Source of the DNA: Trichoplax adhaerens
Taxonomy: Eukaryota > Placozoa > Uniplacotomia > Trichoplacea > Trichoplacidae
Assembly (NCBI RefSeq): GCF_000150275.1
Contig: NW_002060951.1
Coordinates: 2,304,297 to 2,368,296, forward strand
DNA: 64,000 nucleotides
Reading direction: 5' to 3'
The position numbers and the translations under genes are program-made. Of the stretch, positions 39,270 through 51,740 are shown in pieces; positions within the stretch are counted from its first letter, which is position 1, and the number at the start of each line of letters is the position of its first letter. Below the pieces are notes generated by a model. It was not told where the DNA came from, ran no database searches, and saw only the letters and a list, made by a program, of their open reading frames with translations.

Positions 39270-42137
39270 GTTACGTTTATCTTGGATTATTATATTATAA
39301 ATTTGCTGAACTAGCCAAAAATTGAAATCGTTGCAACCAATGTGTAAATAGGACAATTTATCATAGGTACTGTTTTTGGATGTGACTGTTTAATGTTGAA
39401 TAGTAGACTTTAATTTTCATCCCCTCTTCAGTAAACGTTGCTAGTGATCTTAATGATTGATTAAATTTATTTAAGTTTCCATTATTCAGTTGCCAAGGGG
39501 GTTAGTATTTTCCAATAGCGATTGTTACGTGTTATCTTATTTTATAACAGTTTCCAATATACTGATATGTTTGTGACTTTCATCGTATCATATGTATAAC
39601 CTTTATATTATTAAATGCTAGTGCATATGTGTAGTGTTCTTAATTATTCCATTTCTCATACTATGCGTACAAATTCAAAAAATATCCGATACGAATTTTA
39701 TTGATAATTATAATTGTATTAGTTGTAATTCTTACAGCGGCTAAAAATAAAATGTACATTAACGTCATCTTATTCAACCGTAAGATTTTCGATCAAACTG
39801 GAAAGTTCAATTGGAGTAAATATCTGTGAACCACAGCAGTCTGATAGCAGTCCATAAATATACAATTTTAAATATTGACGACCTAAAAATTTATATAATG
39901 AAGACGTCTGCTCTTACGATATAGTAAACAGTAGGCGTGATAGCCATAATTTTTAATAGCTTTAATGATGTTAACGCTTTAAATATCAGTATTACTTATA
40001 AAATTGTAGTAGCTACGTACTCCAATCTATCCTGAGCGGTATTTACTTTCAAAAACTATTTGCACTGTGAGCGGTGTGAGCTAATTGCTAATGCAATATT
40101 GTGAACGATCACATACATGCTAATTCAGTATAGTACCGCAATACGTCTGATCAGACAAGTTTTATTTACTGACAGCAATTCTTACATTTTAGAGACTTGA
40201 CTTTGAGTTCGGAATACCTTAGAGTAGATTCTTGCTAGCAGTTAATTATTGCTCTACTATTCTTAAACTTTGTAATAAAAGCCTTTTCTTAAATTCTCTC
40301 TTGACTAAGACAAATATTGTGAGATACTTTTATTATACGACCGTGTAAAGGAAAATGAAATATTCTCCATACTGTCTTAACAGAACCAACATATCCTGTG
40401 TTAGTAAAAGTTTTCGCTCCATCTATAACATCTTCATGTAATTTATCGATTTCAGCTTGAGCCTGTTTGGTCTTATCATTTACTATGCAAATACTGCGTG
40501 GGATATAGTATCATAGGTGTTTTTATTTATCGAGAATAAAGTCCCTATTAACATTTCCTTTAATCGTATGATCAGATCTGATTGATTGAAATTTCTAATT
40601 CTAAAAATAACGCATTGAAGATTACCAAGAATTATGAAATCATCCTGTTTTGTATCTTTATGTCTACAGTAAACGAGTATATGAGTACAGTATATATCTA
40701 TGTATAGGTAATTAATACTTTACAGGTACTAATTTCGAAAATCTATCAATCACTAGTAATATAGCGTATTATTGCAACAGATGGTCATAATTTAGTTATT
40801 TAATTCTTAAAATATTTTGGATAATAGGTATAATATTTACTTTTTCTCTTAAATCACTGTGCAACAGGATTCTAAAACTGACGGTAAATAAGTAACAGCA
40901 GGAATCTGCGGTACAAACTAAGTTATTTCGTAATAATTGAGGTCATGTTGCACTACAGCGATATACGCATGCCATTCAATCTGACTATAGTAATATACAG
41001 TGAGTTATTAGTCATGAAAGGAAAATTAAACGTAATATTATACTAAATATTAGTAGTGATGTTATTTTAATATTATTAATGTAGAGTTTTCACTTTTGGT
41101 AAGAGTTGTTTGAGGTTTAAAATAGTCTTAAATGAGGTCATGCAGTTACTCTTTAGGGCAAGTGTACCTGATACCACCCAATATTATAGGTACTCGTATA
41201 AATGTACAGTATAGCAAGCCTAATGATCAATGTCTACTTTATGCATTAATCATTCGACGAAATTCGTAATTGAAAACTATTGATCGTTGATCGAATAACT
41301 TTTTACTAGGTACTGTATTGTAATTCGTATACGAATATACCAGTAACGTAAGCCATGGTTACTGAAGCAATAGCATAAGGTGGTGCCTGTCCGTCGTAAA
41401 GCTTCGTCTAAATATTCTAATATAACTCATACTATAATATTGTATACCATACAGTGTTAACGCGTATTTTCTTATTATAATAATAATTTTTGGTTACTAA
41501 CCAACTACTACACACCCAGTTGAGCGCCATTACTATAAACTCTAGCTGTACTGCTCCTGATAATAACTACAACCTGTATTCCCATGTTTTATAGCGCATC
41601 ACATAGAGTGCGTTTGCACATTTTGTAATATTTATGATTCACGGTATTATTGAATTTGTTTTCTTTAATTTATCCAACAAGCATTATTTAAAAATTTACT
41701 AACGTCTACGCTACAATTACACTCAATTTCCATTTTCCATATACGCGTATTGTGTAATGTATACGAATATTTATTATTTCAATTTATCAGTTAAAGTAAC
41801 TACAGACCACAGTACAGATTATAGATAGAATTATGAATGTACAATTGGTGATATATCTGCAATCCAGATTTAACTACGCCAGAGCATCTAATCGGCTAAT
41901 GTGTAGATTAAATATAATGTACTATTCTTGTCATTTTTACTGAAGTAACACATGGAATGAATATTGTAATAACTCTTTAGTACTGTACATTTGGCAAACA
42001 GTAAATTAGTAAGCATATAGTATTTTATAGTTAAATTGTTAATATTCAACTTTTGTAGTATTAGTTGCCATATTCCTGACGAATTCCGTTTCTATATTGA
42101 AATTATCACCAGGTATTTCTAATATCACGGGTCGATA
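39270..42137. other. Convergent intergenic region AIP-XBP1
   Basis: Nearly 2.9 kb, AT-rich. It holds a possible unassigned minus-strand exon (40289-40482) and only isolated TACTGTAC-like words (about 40683, 41203, 41985). Nothing else was recognised. Confidence 0.5.
40289..40482 (-). CDS. Unidentified possible terminal exon
   Basis: On the minus strand an acceptor-like TTTGCATAG is followed by an open frame reading KTKQAQAEIDKLHEDVIDG and then TNTGYVGSVKTVWRIFHFPL, to TAA at 40289-40291. The composition (helical start, then hydrophobic and basic) looks more protein-like than its surroundings. An open stretch near 40545-40600 (RNFNQSDLIIRLKE) might be an upstream exon, but the phases I tried do not join. 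I do not recognise the family and cannot give a function. Confidence 0.3.
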
Positions 42138-44158
42138 TTAGCGAATTATATTTACAGATCCATCGTAATTTAACTTTTGTAACCCAATGGACTCATGACT
42201 GTTAGGAGCTATAAAGGTTGTATAGTCATAATCATTTTGAGCTAAATCTTGCATAACGGCTTCCAATTCCATCGAAAACTTATTCAGGTAACCATCGCTA
42301 GTAATATGTTCCCTCGGTACGTCATTTTTACTGTTAAAACTCTGTTGGTCTTCAGTGTGAAATAGTGATGTGAAATCGTCTGCGAAAGTATCGTCTTGTA
42401 GATATTCATTATTATCCAATCCAAACTATAAATAGAATAAAACCTCGAATAAGTGAGTATGAACTATTACAATCGTTGCAGATGTTGGTTATTGGTAAAA
42501 ATTTGAAATACATTGCACATTTGGCAATTATATTCTATAGAATTGTTTTAGCCTATCGTTAAAATGTAAGTGCAAATCATATCAGTTGCATATGCGAGCT
42601 TGTTTGTTTATGAATGTATAACACTGCCAGAATTTTTACTTTATGAAATATTACAATAGTTTCTCGTTCAGGATACAGCAAGACGATTGAGTGTGATAGA
42701 AATCTTCTACATACGTAATATCGAGGACGATAAACTAATAACTATAATATAGTTCTGATAAGTGTGTTATCGTCAATTAGTATAAATATAATTAAAAAAT
42801 TTGTAAAGTATTCTAGTTTACTTTTATACAGTTAATCACAGATTGCCATAAGAAGATATGCAAATTACAACGTACCTCAAATTCATTATAACTGACACAA
42901 GATACAGGTACAGAAGTAATGCCCTTTTCTGCTGCGGAGAAACGTAGAGCACTGCTGGCTCAGCAGGCATTTCAACAGGACCTGATAAATCTTTCGTGTC
43001 AATAAGGTCACATTGTTCTATATATTCTTGCATAGTTGCGAGGACTATTTCAGACTCGCTCTTTAAAGATGAGTTTTCTTGCGACAGTTGTTCAATTTTA
43101 ATTTTAAGCATATCATTTTCATTTCTTAGTTTTTGATTCTAGAAATAGTTAATTGTAATTTAGTAAACTGCCAAGTGGGTCCTGTCAATAATTCGTTATA
43201 GTAACTGTATTTCGTATAGCACACATACGCGTAACTAATCTAAGCAATTATGATGCAGTATGTAATGTACATCTCCATGCAGATCTCATATCAGGTGTAC
43301 TATAAGAAAGTAATTGTTTAACTTTTCAATATGATATATGCACATTAGATTTTAATGTTAAGACTTATGCTACGGTATTAACCTCTAAACATGGATAGTA
43401 TCTTAATGATGACTATCATCTTGTAATGTATGTACAGTACTATACATTACCTCATTTCGTAAAACATCTACATTCGATTCCAAATAATTCATTAGCTCCT
43501 TCTTTTTATCTCTAGCTGCCTGAGCTGCTATACGATTTTTAATTTTTCTGCAAACAAAAAAGATTCAATAAAATATGAAATCGTTTCCCATACAACAATG
43601 AGATTTTAGTTAAAAGTTATATACCACAGCACAACAAGAGCAGCTCCTGGCTGCTGTTTGATTTTTTTCTACAACGGCAATGTTTAACTTTTAGTTCAAT
43701 AACTTAATTAGCGTATTATATAGTGCAGAGTAATTAGGTTTTAACAGCTTTAATTGTATAGTAGATACAATATTTTAATTTGATGAACGCCAATGAAGAC
43801 TATACTGTACAGTAGAAATGATAATTATTATAATACATGACCTGTAACTGTACTGGTTACTAAATGCGCCTAAAATGATACAGAAATCTAGCGGTCTAAT
43901 ATCTTACTATACTGTACAGTACAGTACTGCATGATCGTTACATCACTAAGATGCACTATAACTACAGCGTCCAATACTACAATACATTGCCTGAATATAT
44001 ACTTCAAGATAGAAAATTCAATTTTACCGATTAAATCTTCTTTCTTCGGGTGTCAGGTTTGGATTGCGCTTTCTTTTCCTACGTACTGGTGAAGGTATAT
44101 CTTCAGAGTTGCATGACGAATTACATGTGTTACTATCTGAAAATCCTGAATCTTCCAT
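42138..44158 (-). CDS. XBP1: XBP1 bZIP transcription factor of the unfolded protein response
   Basis: XBP1 is activated when the ER kinase/RNase IRE1 cuts a tiny intron from its mRNA in the cytoplasm. Conventional exons on the minus strand: 44028-44158 (ATG 44158-44156, MEDSGFSDSN), 43451-43547, 42876-43138 and 42138-42425. The basic region is KNRIAAQAARDKKK, close to human NRVAAQTARDRKK, at residues about 47-60, followed by a leucine-zipper coiled coil through about residue 105. Exon 3 contains two IRE1-type stem-loops and a predicted 20-nt unconventional intron at 42935-42954. If it is removed, exon 3 has 243 coding bases and the frame runs into exon 4 to give 252 residues ending in an acidic, Phe-containing tail (LQDDTFADDFTSLFHTEDQQ). 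If it is kept, the frame ends at TGA 42286-42284 after 210 residues. It is divergent from MVP. Confidence 0.93.
42935..42954 (-). promoter_or_regulatory. Predicted IRE1-spliced 20-nt intron with twin stem-loops in XBP1 mRNA
   Basis: In mRNA sense the first hairpin has stem GAGC/GCTC around the 7-nt loop CAGCAGU (42957-42951). The second has stem UUUCU/AGAAA around the loop CCGCAGC (42937-42931). Both loops fit the IRE1 consensus CNG|CNGN, with cuts after the third base. The cuts release 20 nt, which is 2 modulo 3, the same frame change as the 26-nt intron of vertebrates. Confidence 0.9.
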
Positions 44159-46095
44159 ATTGATTCTTCTTAAAAGCAGCTTTCCATTAACTAACAAAGT
44201 TCATAAGGAGTGCTGTCGGTAATGAGTTTAACTGATTGTGTATAAAACCGAAATACTGGCTATTAAGTTGTTAAGCTCTACAAAGTACTTAGACAGTCTT
44301 TGAGAAATTTCGGTGTTGCAGCTTCTATTTAAGTGTTTTTATCCAGCCCCAAAAAGGTTCTATTGCGTCATGCAAGTTACAAGTTATATAAAATGTACGC
44401 AGAAGTAAATAGTAAAGAGAATGGCATCATTGGCATATCGTATGTTTACTTCCATACACAGTATTGTACTGAATTCTATTTTTATTTTTTGCATCGTGTT
44501 TGAATTTGATTGGTTGATTGATTTCATTTACAGGGTAATGTACTGTACAGTACAGTACACCAGTAACAGTGCATTCTTAATGTTGTACTGTACACTGTAC
44601 AGTAGCAACGATTTGTCTACCCTCTATGAGAAAATGGCTATGCTGCGTCATACGTATGTGCGCATCCTCTGAATTTTATACGAATTCTAGTATAAAAATA
44701 AAACATTACATAATCTAGTCCTACTCTACAATCTACAGTACTGTACATGCGCGTAGGTAGGATGCAATAATGGGCGTGTCTGTTGTGTAGCAAGAGGAGC
44801 TGCCTTATAGCAGACATTGCTACTGTACTGTACTGAACAGTACTATACGGTATATCAACCAGTAAAAGCCCTCAAATATTTCTTTCTTTGCTCTATACAT
44901 TTTGCGAGAACACTTTACAAGTTGGTGACTGCAGGAAAAATCTTTAATTTAGGTAATAAATCAACCCTGTGAGTTAGCTTGTAATACCATAAGTAAGATA
45001 AGCCTAATCTCATCGTTTCCGTTTTTTAAATAATAGTATAATACTTCACCTAAATTACGATAAAAACCGTAGTATCGAATACGCATCCAGAATCTTTGAT
45101 TGCGGAAGTGCAGCTTTCTTTCTTTCGATATCACTTTAATGTCAGGCCGTACGAAAGCTTATGAATTTGAAGTCGATCGATAGAAGTTTGACATCATCCG
45201 CCTAATTTTAATACTCTACAGTTCTTTACATTGCGTAGTCATTATTACTATAACAGTCTAGTATCTGTTATGTATTATTCGTGTTATATTGCGACACTAG
45301 GTCAATCACGCTAGACAAGGTTAGACACGTCAAAGTGGCCTTAATAAACGCAAAATCGTCTTTTTATTCTGGATTACATTGCCGTTCGTGATATAGATAT
45401 ACAGAATCATCCATGTAGCAAGTTGCATACATAATAGTAACTAGTTAGACTATTTCGCTATGGACTAGTTAGGCCCATCAGATCAAAATTAGCTAAAAAA
45501 TGAGACGCCATGATCCGCGTCCGAAAAAGATACAGTGCTGTACCACTGTACAGTACAGAACAGAATACAGTATTACTGTTACTATACAGTAGAACAAAAC
45601 CACCGTTGCTAAGTTATAGTCTCAGCGGCAGGGACATTGTAATGCATTGATACGACAGGAATCTGTTAATATACAGCGTAATGAAGTAGGTGATATACTG
45701 TACTAGTAGTCGGCGTTGTTTTAATTGCATTATTTCAAGAAATGATTGATTTGTACGTATCTACAGGATATGACGTACTGTAGTTAGGCTGTTACACTAC
45801 GTCTGAATTTAAGCAATTTGTTCTTTGTTGCCAGCTACGGTATAAGCTCCTATATACTGTATACGCACGCACCGTAAGTTGCATTGCAGCATTTAGGTAC
45901 GGTAATTAATAGGTAATTGTGGACGACGTAGAACACGCTTAAAAGTAAAATGAGTACTGATTAAGGAGTTATTTGTAAATCTTTTGCTAACAGCGGTGTA
46001 TTTATGAGTATTCATGAGTAAATTGATTATATTTATCAGTAATAAATTGGCACTATAATTGAAGATGCATCTATATGATTCTGGGTTGTAGCAAA
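44159..46095. promoter_or_regulatory. Divergent 5' interval XBP1/MVP with palindromic repeat clusters
   Basis: This 1.9-kb interval between two start codons contains dense TACTG/CAGTA clusters at about 44537-44605, 44735-44750, 44820-44855 and 45535-45600. A frame at 44421-44672 runs through the repeats and is not considered a gene. No other feature was recognised. Confidence 0.5.
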
Positions 46096-49000
46096 ATGAG
46101 TTCGAAAGGATCTTCACGCTCCTCTGAGGAAATGAACATCTTTCGTATTGCACCGTATTACTATATTCACGTCATGGATCTGAATACCAACGTGACGCGA
46201 GTAGTAAACGGACCAAAGACTTACATACGACAGGATAATGAGAAAGTAATTTTTGGACCGGAAAAGATGGTCACAGTACCTCCACGTCATTACTGCATTG
46301 TCGAGAGCCCTGTCGTACGTAATAAAGATGGCAATGTGGTTTTTGATACCTACGGGCAAGCTAAGCTACGACACGCAGATCTTGAAATTCGCTTTTCTCA
46401 AGAACCATTTCCGCTTTACCCTGGAGAAGTTTATAAACAAGCTCCCAAACCGCTTATGGTTGTCGCTGCGAACTCTGCTATTAGACTTAAAGCTATTTTA
46501 GATTTTGAAGAAGAGGGAACAAAAGTGAACCGTGTAGCCGGGGACGAATGGCTATTTGAAGGGCCAGGTATTTTTTTGGATGCATTGTCATGAAAATATT
46601 GATTTTTACATGACTGCACTGTTAATGAGAATGGACTTCTATTGACACTCAGGGACTTATATGCCAAGAAAGGAAGTAGAAGTAATCGAACCCGTTCGTG
46701 CTACTATAATTCAGCCGAATCAGGCAATCAAGCTGAGAGCTCGTAAACAAACTACGGTAACGTGTTTATACTTGATAGAATATCTTACATTGTAAAGAGA
46801 ACTATATTTTAGCTAATTAATAAGATATACGTAATTGATTAATCGTCAGGATCGAAACGGTGTCGAGCGCGTCACCGGTGAAGAATGGACGGTTAAAAAA
46901 GTGGGTGCTTACTTACCCGGTGCATATGAAGAAGTAATGGGAACATTAGATGCCTACGTCTTGACTGAAAAGGTGCTCGATACAGTTAAACTATGACGCT
47001 TTAAAAATGCAACATTCTGGCTACTCTACTGTATAATTATAATTGAGGCCTAGATCAAGCAAACTGTAGTGGATAGAGAACAAATCTTAAATTCGTTACC
47101 ACTGTTCATGATTATTATTTATACATTACTAGAAAGCACTTCACCTGCGTGCTATGCGCACTTTCCGTGATTGCTTCGACATAGAAAGAAAAAATGGTGA
47201 GGAATGGCTTGTTACCATGGTTGAATCTGAAGCTTATATACCTGATGTTTACGAAGAGGTCGTACTTACTTTGATTCATACGGAGTTGATATTTATTTTT
47301 TAAATTCTTCACCTCTATTGGCTATTTAAATAACGGAAAATTTCTTATTCATTAGGTTGTAGGAGTGGTAGATATCACTACCTTAACCAATCGACAGTAT
47401 GCAGTTATCCTAGATCCCGTCGGCGCCAACGGGAAACCACAACTTGGTCAAAAAAAGCTAATCAAAGTTAGTAACTTAATTAATATTGCATGTAAGATCA
47501 TAATGCAAAGCAAACGATCGGCATAGTTATTTAACTTTATATTAATACGCGTATTTGCTTTTTAGGGTGAAAAGTCGTTTTTCTTACAACCAAATGAACG
47601 CCTTGAGAGTGGAATTCAAAATGTGTATGTTCTTGGTGAAGATGAAGGATTGATACTTAAGGCTAAAGAAGAATTTCTTGATACAGAAGATAATAAGACC
47701 CCTCGTAAGCCTGGTGATAGGTGGATGATCCGTGGTCCTATGGAATATGTACCACCAGTTGAGGTTGACGTTGTATCGAAAAGGAAAGCTATTCCTCTGG
47801 ATGAAAATGAAGGTATTTATGTCCGCGACGTAAAATCAGGCAAGGTAATATTAGCATAGACTACATATTTTTATATCATTCTTGTATTCGTTATATAAAT
47901 ATCTTTGAACGTCGCTGCGATTTGGTAGCAAATTCTCGTATTACGCTTAGAGTAATTTAGTTTAAATATCCTACACTTATTTCGCTTGCTCGAAAAATGT
48001 TAGGTTAGGTCTATATGCGGCAAAACTTATATGCTTTCTCAAGATGAGGAATTATGGTCTAAAGAATTACCACCAACTGTCGAAGAGTTGTTAATTAGCA
48101 ATAAAGACCCACTTGCCGACAGAGGAAACTATGCAACCAAAACTTCTTCAGCTAAACGTGACAAAACTAAGGTTGTCACGTTCAGAGTGCCACATAATGC
48201 GGCGGTACAAATTTATGATTATAAGGAAAAAAAAGCGAGGTACCGTAATGCTTCGTATTTATATTGATATTAACTTCCGCCAATTAAAGCAATTGCATTC
48301 TTTATTACGTAATTTCTTGTTGTATATTTAGGGTAGTTCTTGGACCAGACTTGGTCATGCTCCGCCCCGACGAACAGTTTACGCAGATTAGCTTATCTGG
48401 TGGTAAACCGAAAAGACCTAACCAGATTAAATCCTTATGTCTTTTACTGGGGCCGGATTTCTGTACTGATGTGCTTACTATTGAAACAGCAGATCACGCC
48501 AGGCTGCAATTACAGTTGGCTTATAATTGGTAAATCAGTTAAATTTTCTGATTCATTATGTTACACGTTTAGAGAACGCGTTACTAAAGATTTAACAACG
48601 ATTGTAGGCATTTTGAAATATCTGATAAAACTCAAACTAGTTTAGCAAAGCTTTTTGCAGTCCCGGACTTTATTGGAGATGCTTGTAAAGCGATTGCATC
48701 AAGAATTCGAGGGGCAGTTGCCAGTGTACAATTTGATGATTTCCATAAGGTAATTTTTTTGCATGGGTGAACGTAAAACGTTATCAAAATTTTTAAGAAA
48801 TTAAGATTTAATGACTCGTGATACGTGATAGTAATTGTAAGCAATAACGAAATGTTATAGAATTCGGCAAAAATCATCTGTGCTGCAGTTTTTGGATACG
48901 ATAGCGATCGGAAGCTTGGTAGTCGTTTTATCTTTCCTGCTAATAACTTAGCAATTACAAGCATAGATATACAGTCTGCAGAACCAGTAGATCAAAGAAC

Positions 49001-49958
49001 CAGAGATGCCCTTCAAAAATCTGTACAGTTAGCTATTGAAATTACAACAAATTCCCAGGAGGCTGCAGCTAGGTATCCTCAGTAACGGCCAAACTTTGTA
49101 ACTTATTTAGAAGAAACTGATTAAAATCTCGTCTATATCAGGCATGAAGCTCAAAGACTCGAGCAGGAAGCGAAGGGTCGTTTGGAGCGGCAGAAGATAA
49201 GCGATGAGGCGGAAGCTGAGAGATCTAGGAAAAATCTCTTAGAATTACAGGCTCAAAGGTATTGAAAATACTACTAACCATTAGTAGAATGTTACAAAAT
49301 CTAACACACACTTTACTATAGCGCTGCTGTAGAGTCTAGTGGTCAAGCGAAAGCCGAGGCTCAGTCTAGAGCTGAAGCAGCTAGAATTGAGGGCGAAGCC
49401 GCAGTTGAACAAGCAAAACTCAAAGCCGAAGCCCTAAATATCGAAACGGTACTTATAGCATAATGCGATATACCACTAGTAATGTGAATATACGCGTATA
49501 CTGTAAAGCGAATACTTCACCTAGAATTAGATATCAAAATGACCATAATTTTTCTGGGATTAAAACTACAGACAGCTGAACTCGAACGTTTGACTCACGC
49601 TCGCGAAGCCGAAATTAAATACGTTAGAGAGCAAAATGAATTGGAAATTTCAAAATCCAAACAAACTGCTATTATCGAAGTCGAAAAATTCGGAAATATG
49701 GTTAAAAGTATTGGCTCTGAAACTCTACGTGCAATTGCAGTTGCTGGGCCAGAAAATCAGGTACTTTACAGGATTATTAGATTTTTAATTTAATGTCTTT
49801 AATTTTCCTACCCTCTTTCATAGGTTAAGCTTCTGCAGTCTCTTGGAATACAATCGACTCTGATTACTGATGGTTCTAACCCAATTAACCTTTTTAACAC
49901 TGCATCTGGATTAATCGGTGCAGTTGAACCGCCACTAAAGCGAGAAAAGCTACAGTAG
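46096..49958 (+). CDS. MVP: Major vault protein
   Basis: MVP forms the shell of cytoplasmic vault ribonucleoprotein particles. The ATG at 46096 ([20 protein letters not shown]) precedes [17 protein letters not shown] and [11 protein letters not shown], matching the start of human MVP. Exons: 46096-46566, 46651-46757, 46850-46970, 47132-47258, 47357-47466, 47567-47845, about 48010-48240, 48332-48530, 48608-48749, 48861-49072, 49141-49258, 49321-49448, 49571-49759 and 49825-49958 (TAG 49956-49958). They cover the MVP repeats (for example [18 protein letters not shown]), the shoulder region ([33 protein letters not shown]), the long cap helix ([19 protein letters not shown]) and the cap end ([14 protein letters not shown]). 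The exact start of the exon near 48010 is uncertain. The Ala/Gly/Pro tail of the human protein is absent. Confidence 0.97.
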
Positions 49959-51740
49959 CACTAAAAATTATTGGAAATACAAAGTCAGTAATTTCGTTGG
50001 AAATAGTTCGATTCGCCATTGTGAATCTACTCTTCATCTTGACTACTCATTAAATTGGCCTTCGGCGTTTAGACCTTGACTGGTTAATCTAAATATTTTA
50101 TTTGTATTATCAAACCTTAATGGAATTTATGTCACTGCTAGTACAGTACAGCATTAGAATGCTACTTTATTCCCTCAATTATTCTCTATACGTATATACA
50201 TTTTAAAACGCCTTTTCGCCAATAGTCAGTATACTTTAAATGATGTAGCTAAATAAGATGATTTCTTTATTCTTCATTACATAGTAACGTAAGAAAAAGT
50301 GCGATCTCTATTAGAAGATAATGTGCTGTGCTTAATATATAATTAGCAGATACGAATCTATCATAATTATAAAAGGACCTTTTGTAATAACCATGTAGAA
50401 GGTTTTATGATATATTTGATTTTAAAATATTTCTGATGTTAAAGCTTTCAATAGCAAATCTTATACCAATAACCATCTGATTATGGTAATTGCATATCAT
50501 TTACATTATGGCGTCAGTTAAAGCTAGTGATTGCACCCGGGGATACCTATCCGGGTTTTTTATCCGGCTAAATGGAGCTAGTAGTATTTTTCACCTATCG
50601 CTGAGTATCAAAGATCAAATCTGCACGTACGAAGAAAATCTCTTACCATAAAAGTCTGTGTTTTACTATAAGAACAGTAGCCCTTAGTAACACAAACAAG
50701 TCTTAAAGTCTTATTTTATTGTTATCTTTACAACTACGGTATACTGTACAGTACAGTACAGTATTCCGTTTCAAAGGCATACTGTACTGTACTGTGCAGT
50801 AAGTCGTTTTAATTTACAGTAGTTATAATCTTCCCGCAGCTATTATATATTCGTAATTATACTATATTATGTTGATTAAAGTTCTTGTCTACTTAAAAAT
50901 CTATAACCACTAATTTTAGTCGAATATTCAGTACAGTACAGTAGGCCAGGCCAACCCAGCTTGCAAAAACCTGGTACTACTGTACAGTACACTGTACAAT
51001 ATTCATCGCTGAAGCAGCTCTATCTATTCTCTTGCCTCTACTGAACCTAATACCAAGTTTCATAAAGTTTGATTAAGATTTAAACTACTGTACTGTATAG
51101 TAGTTTAAATCTTAATCTGTACATATTGGGTGGAAAATCATTGTTTGGAGCTCTGCCCACTATGCCAAGGTGATAATAAAAAGTATAGTACATAATAAGC
51201 GTATTTGCAGCTTGACAAGTTCTAGCCTGCTGCTGCCTCAATGTACAAACCTTCGACAGGTGTAACTAGCACTAGCTTGGTTCGAGACGGAGGGACATTC
51301 GGCCGGCCTTCAGTACTGTACTGTACAGTGTACAGTACAAGAGACCAAAGACCGCGCCTGCATCTACAGTACAGTACTGTAGGTTTTATTGTGCTAGGCC
51401 GCCTAGGCGTACAGTACTGTACTGTACTGTACTGTAGACGTGACTCCCAGGCTAGTGAAATTTTTGTACTGTACCGCACAGTAAAAAAAGGTGTCCACTG
51501 TTGTACAGTAGAATACGATACTACTGAAGTAGTGTACACTGTAGTGACTGTACCATGTACTGTACAGTACATATCCGATTCAGTCATCAGTTTAGGTCTC
51601 AAGGTAAACGGCGAAATCTAATCTTTCACTATTTATTTATGTCGTTGTACAGTATGTAGTTTATTCTTTCTGTTTTTATCGCGAAAACAGAAATAAATTT
51701 GATTAGCAAATCCGTTAGTAGGAATACGAAAATCTTACAG
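49959..51740. promoter_or_regulatory. Interval MVP-Mondo: MVP 3' flank, hairpins and palindromic repeat clusters
   Basis: A GC-rich hairpin-forming stretch followed by six T lies at 50535-50561. Dense TACTG/CAGTA clusters occur at about 50738-50803, 50928-51002 and 51311-51570, and a perfect 19-bp inverted repeat is at 51071-51117. Frames on both strands through 51222-51621 are open only because the repeat lacks stop codons, so no gene is called there. The second half of the interval is the 5' flank of the Mondo gene. Confidence 0.55.
51071..51117. repeat. Perfect 19-bp inverted repeat, 9-nt spacer
   Basis: The arms 51071-51089 and 51099-51117 are exact reverse complements (GATTAAGATTTAAACTACT and its complement). 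The 9-nt spacer is GTACTGTAT, itself the pentamer motif found in the neighbouring clusters. Confidence 0.95.

Noticed and set aside
44421-44672. 83-codon plus-strand frame between XBP1 and MVP
   Set aside because: It runs through the repeat cluster, has no similarity to known proteins and no splice partners.
51222-51621. Long open frames on both strands (126 codons each)
   Set aside because: They are mostly TACTG/CAGTA repeat, which has no stop codon in several frames and reads as Tyr/Cys/Thr/Val/Gln strings on either strand. There is no similarity or splice context.
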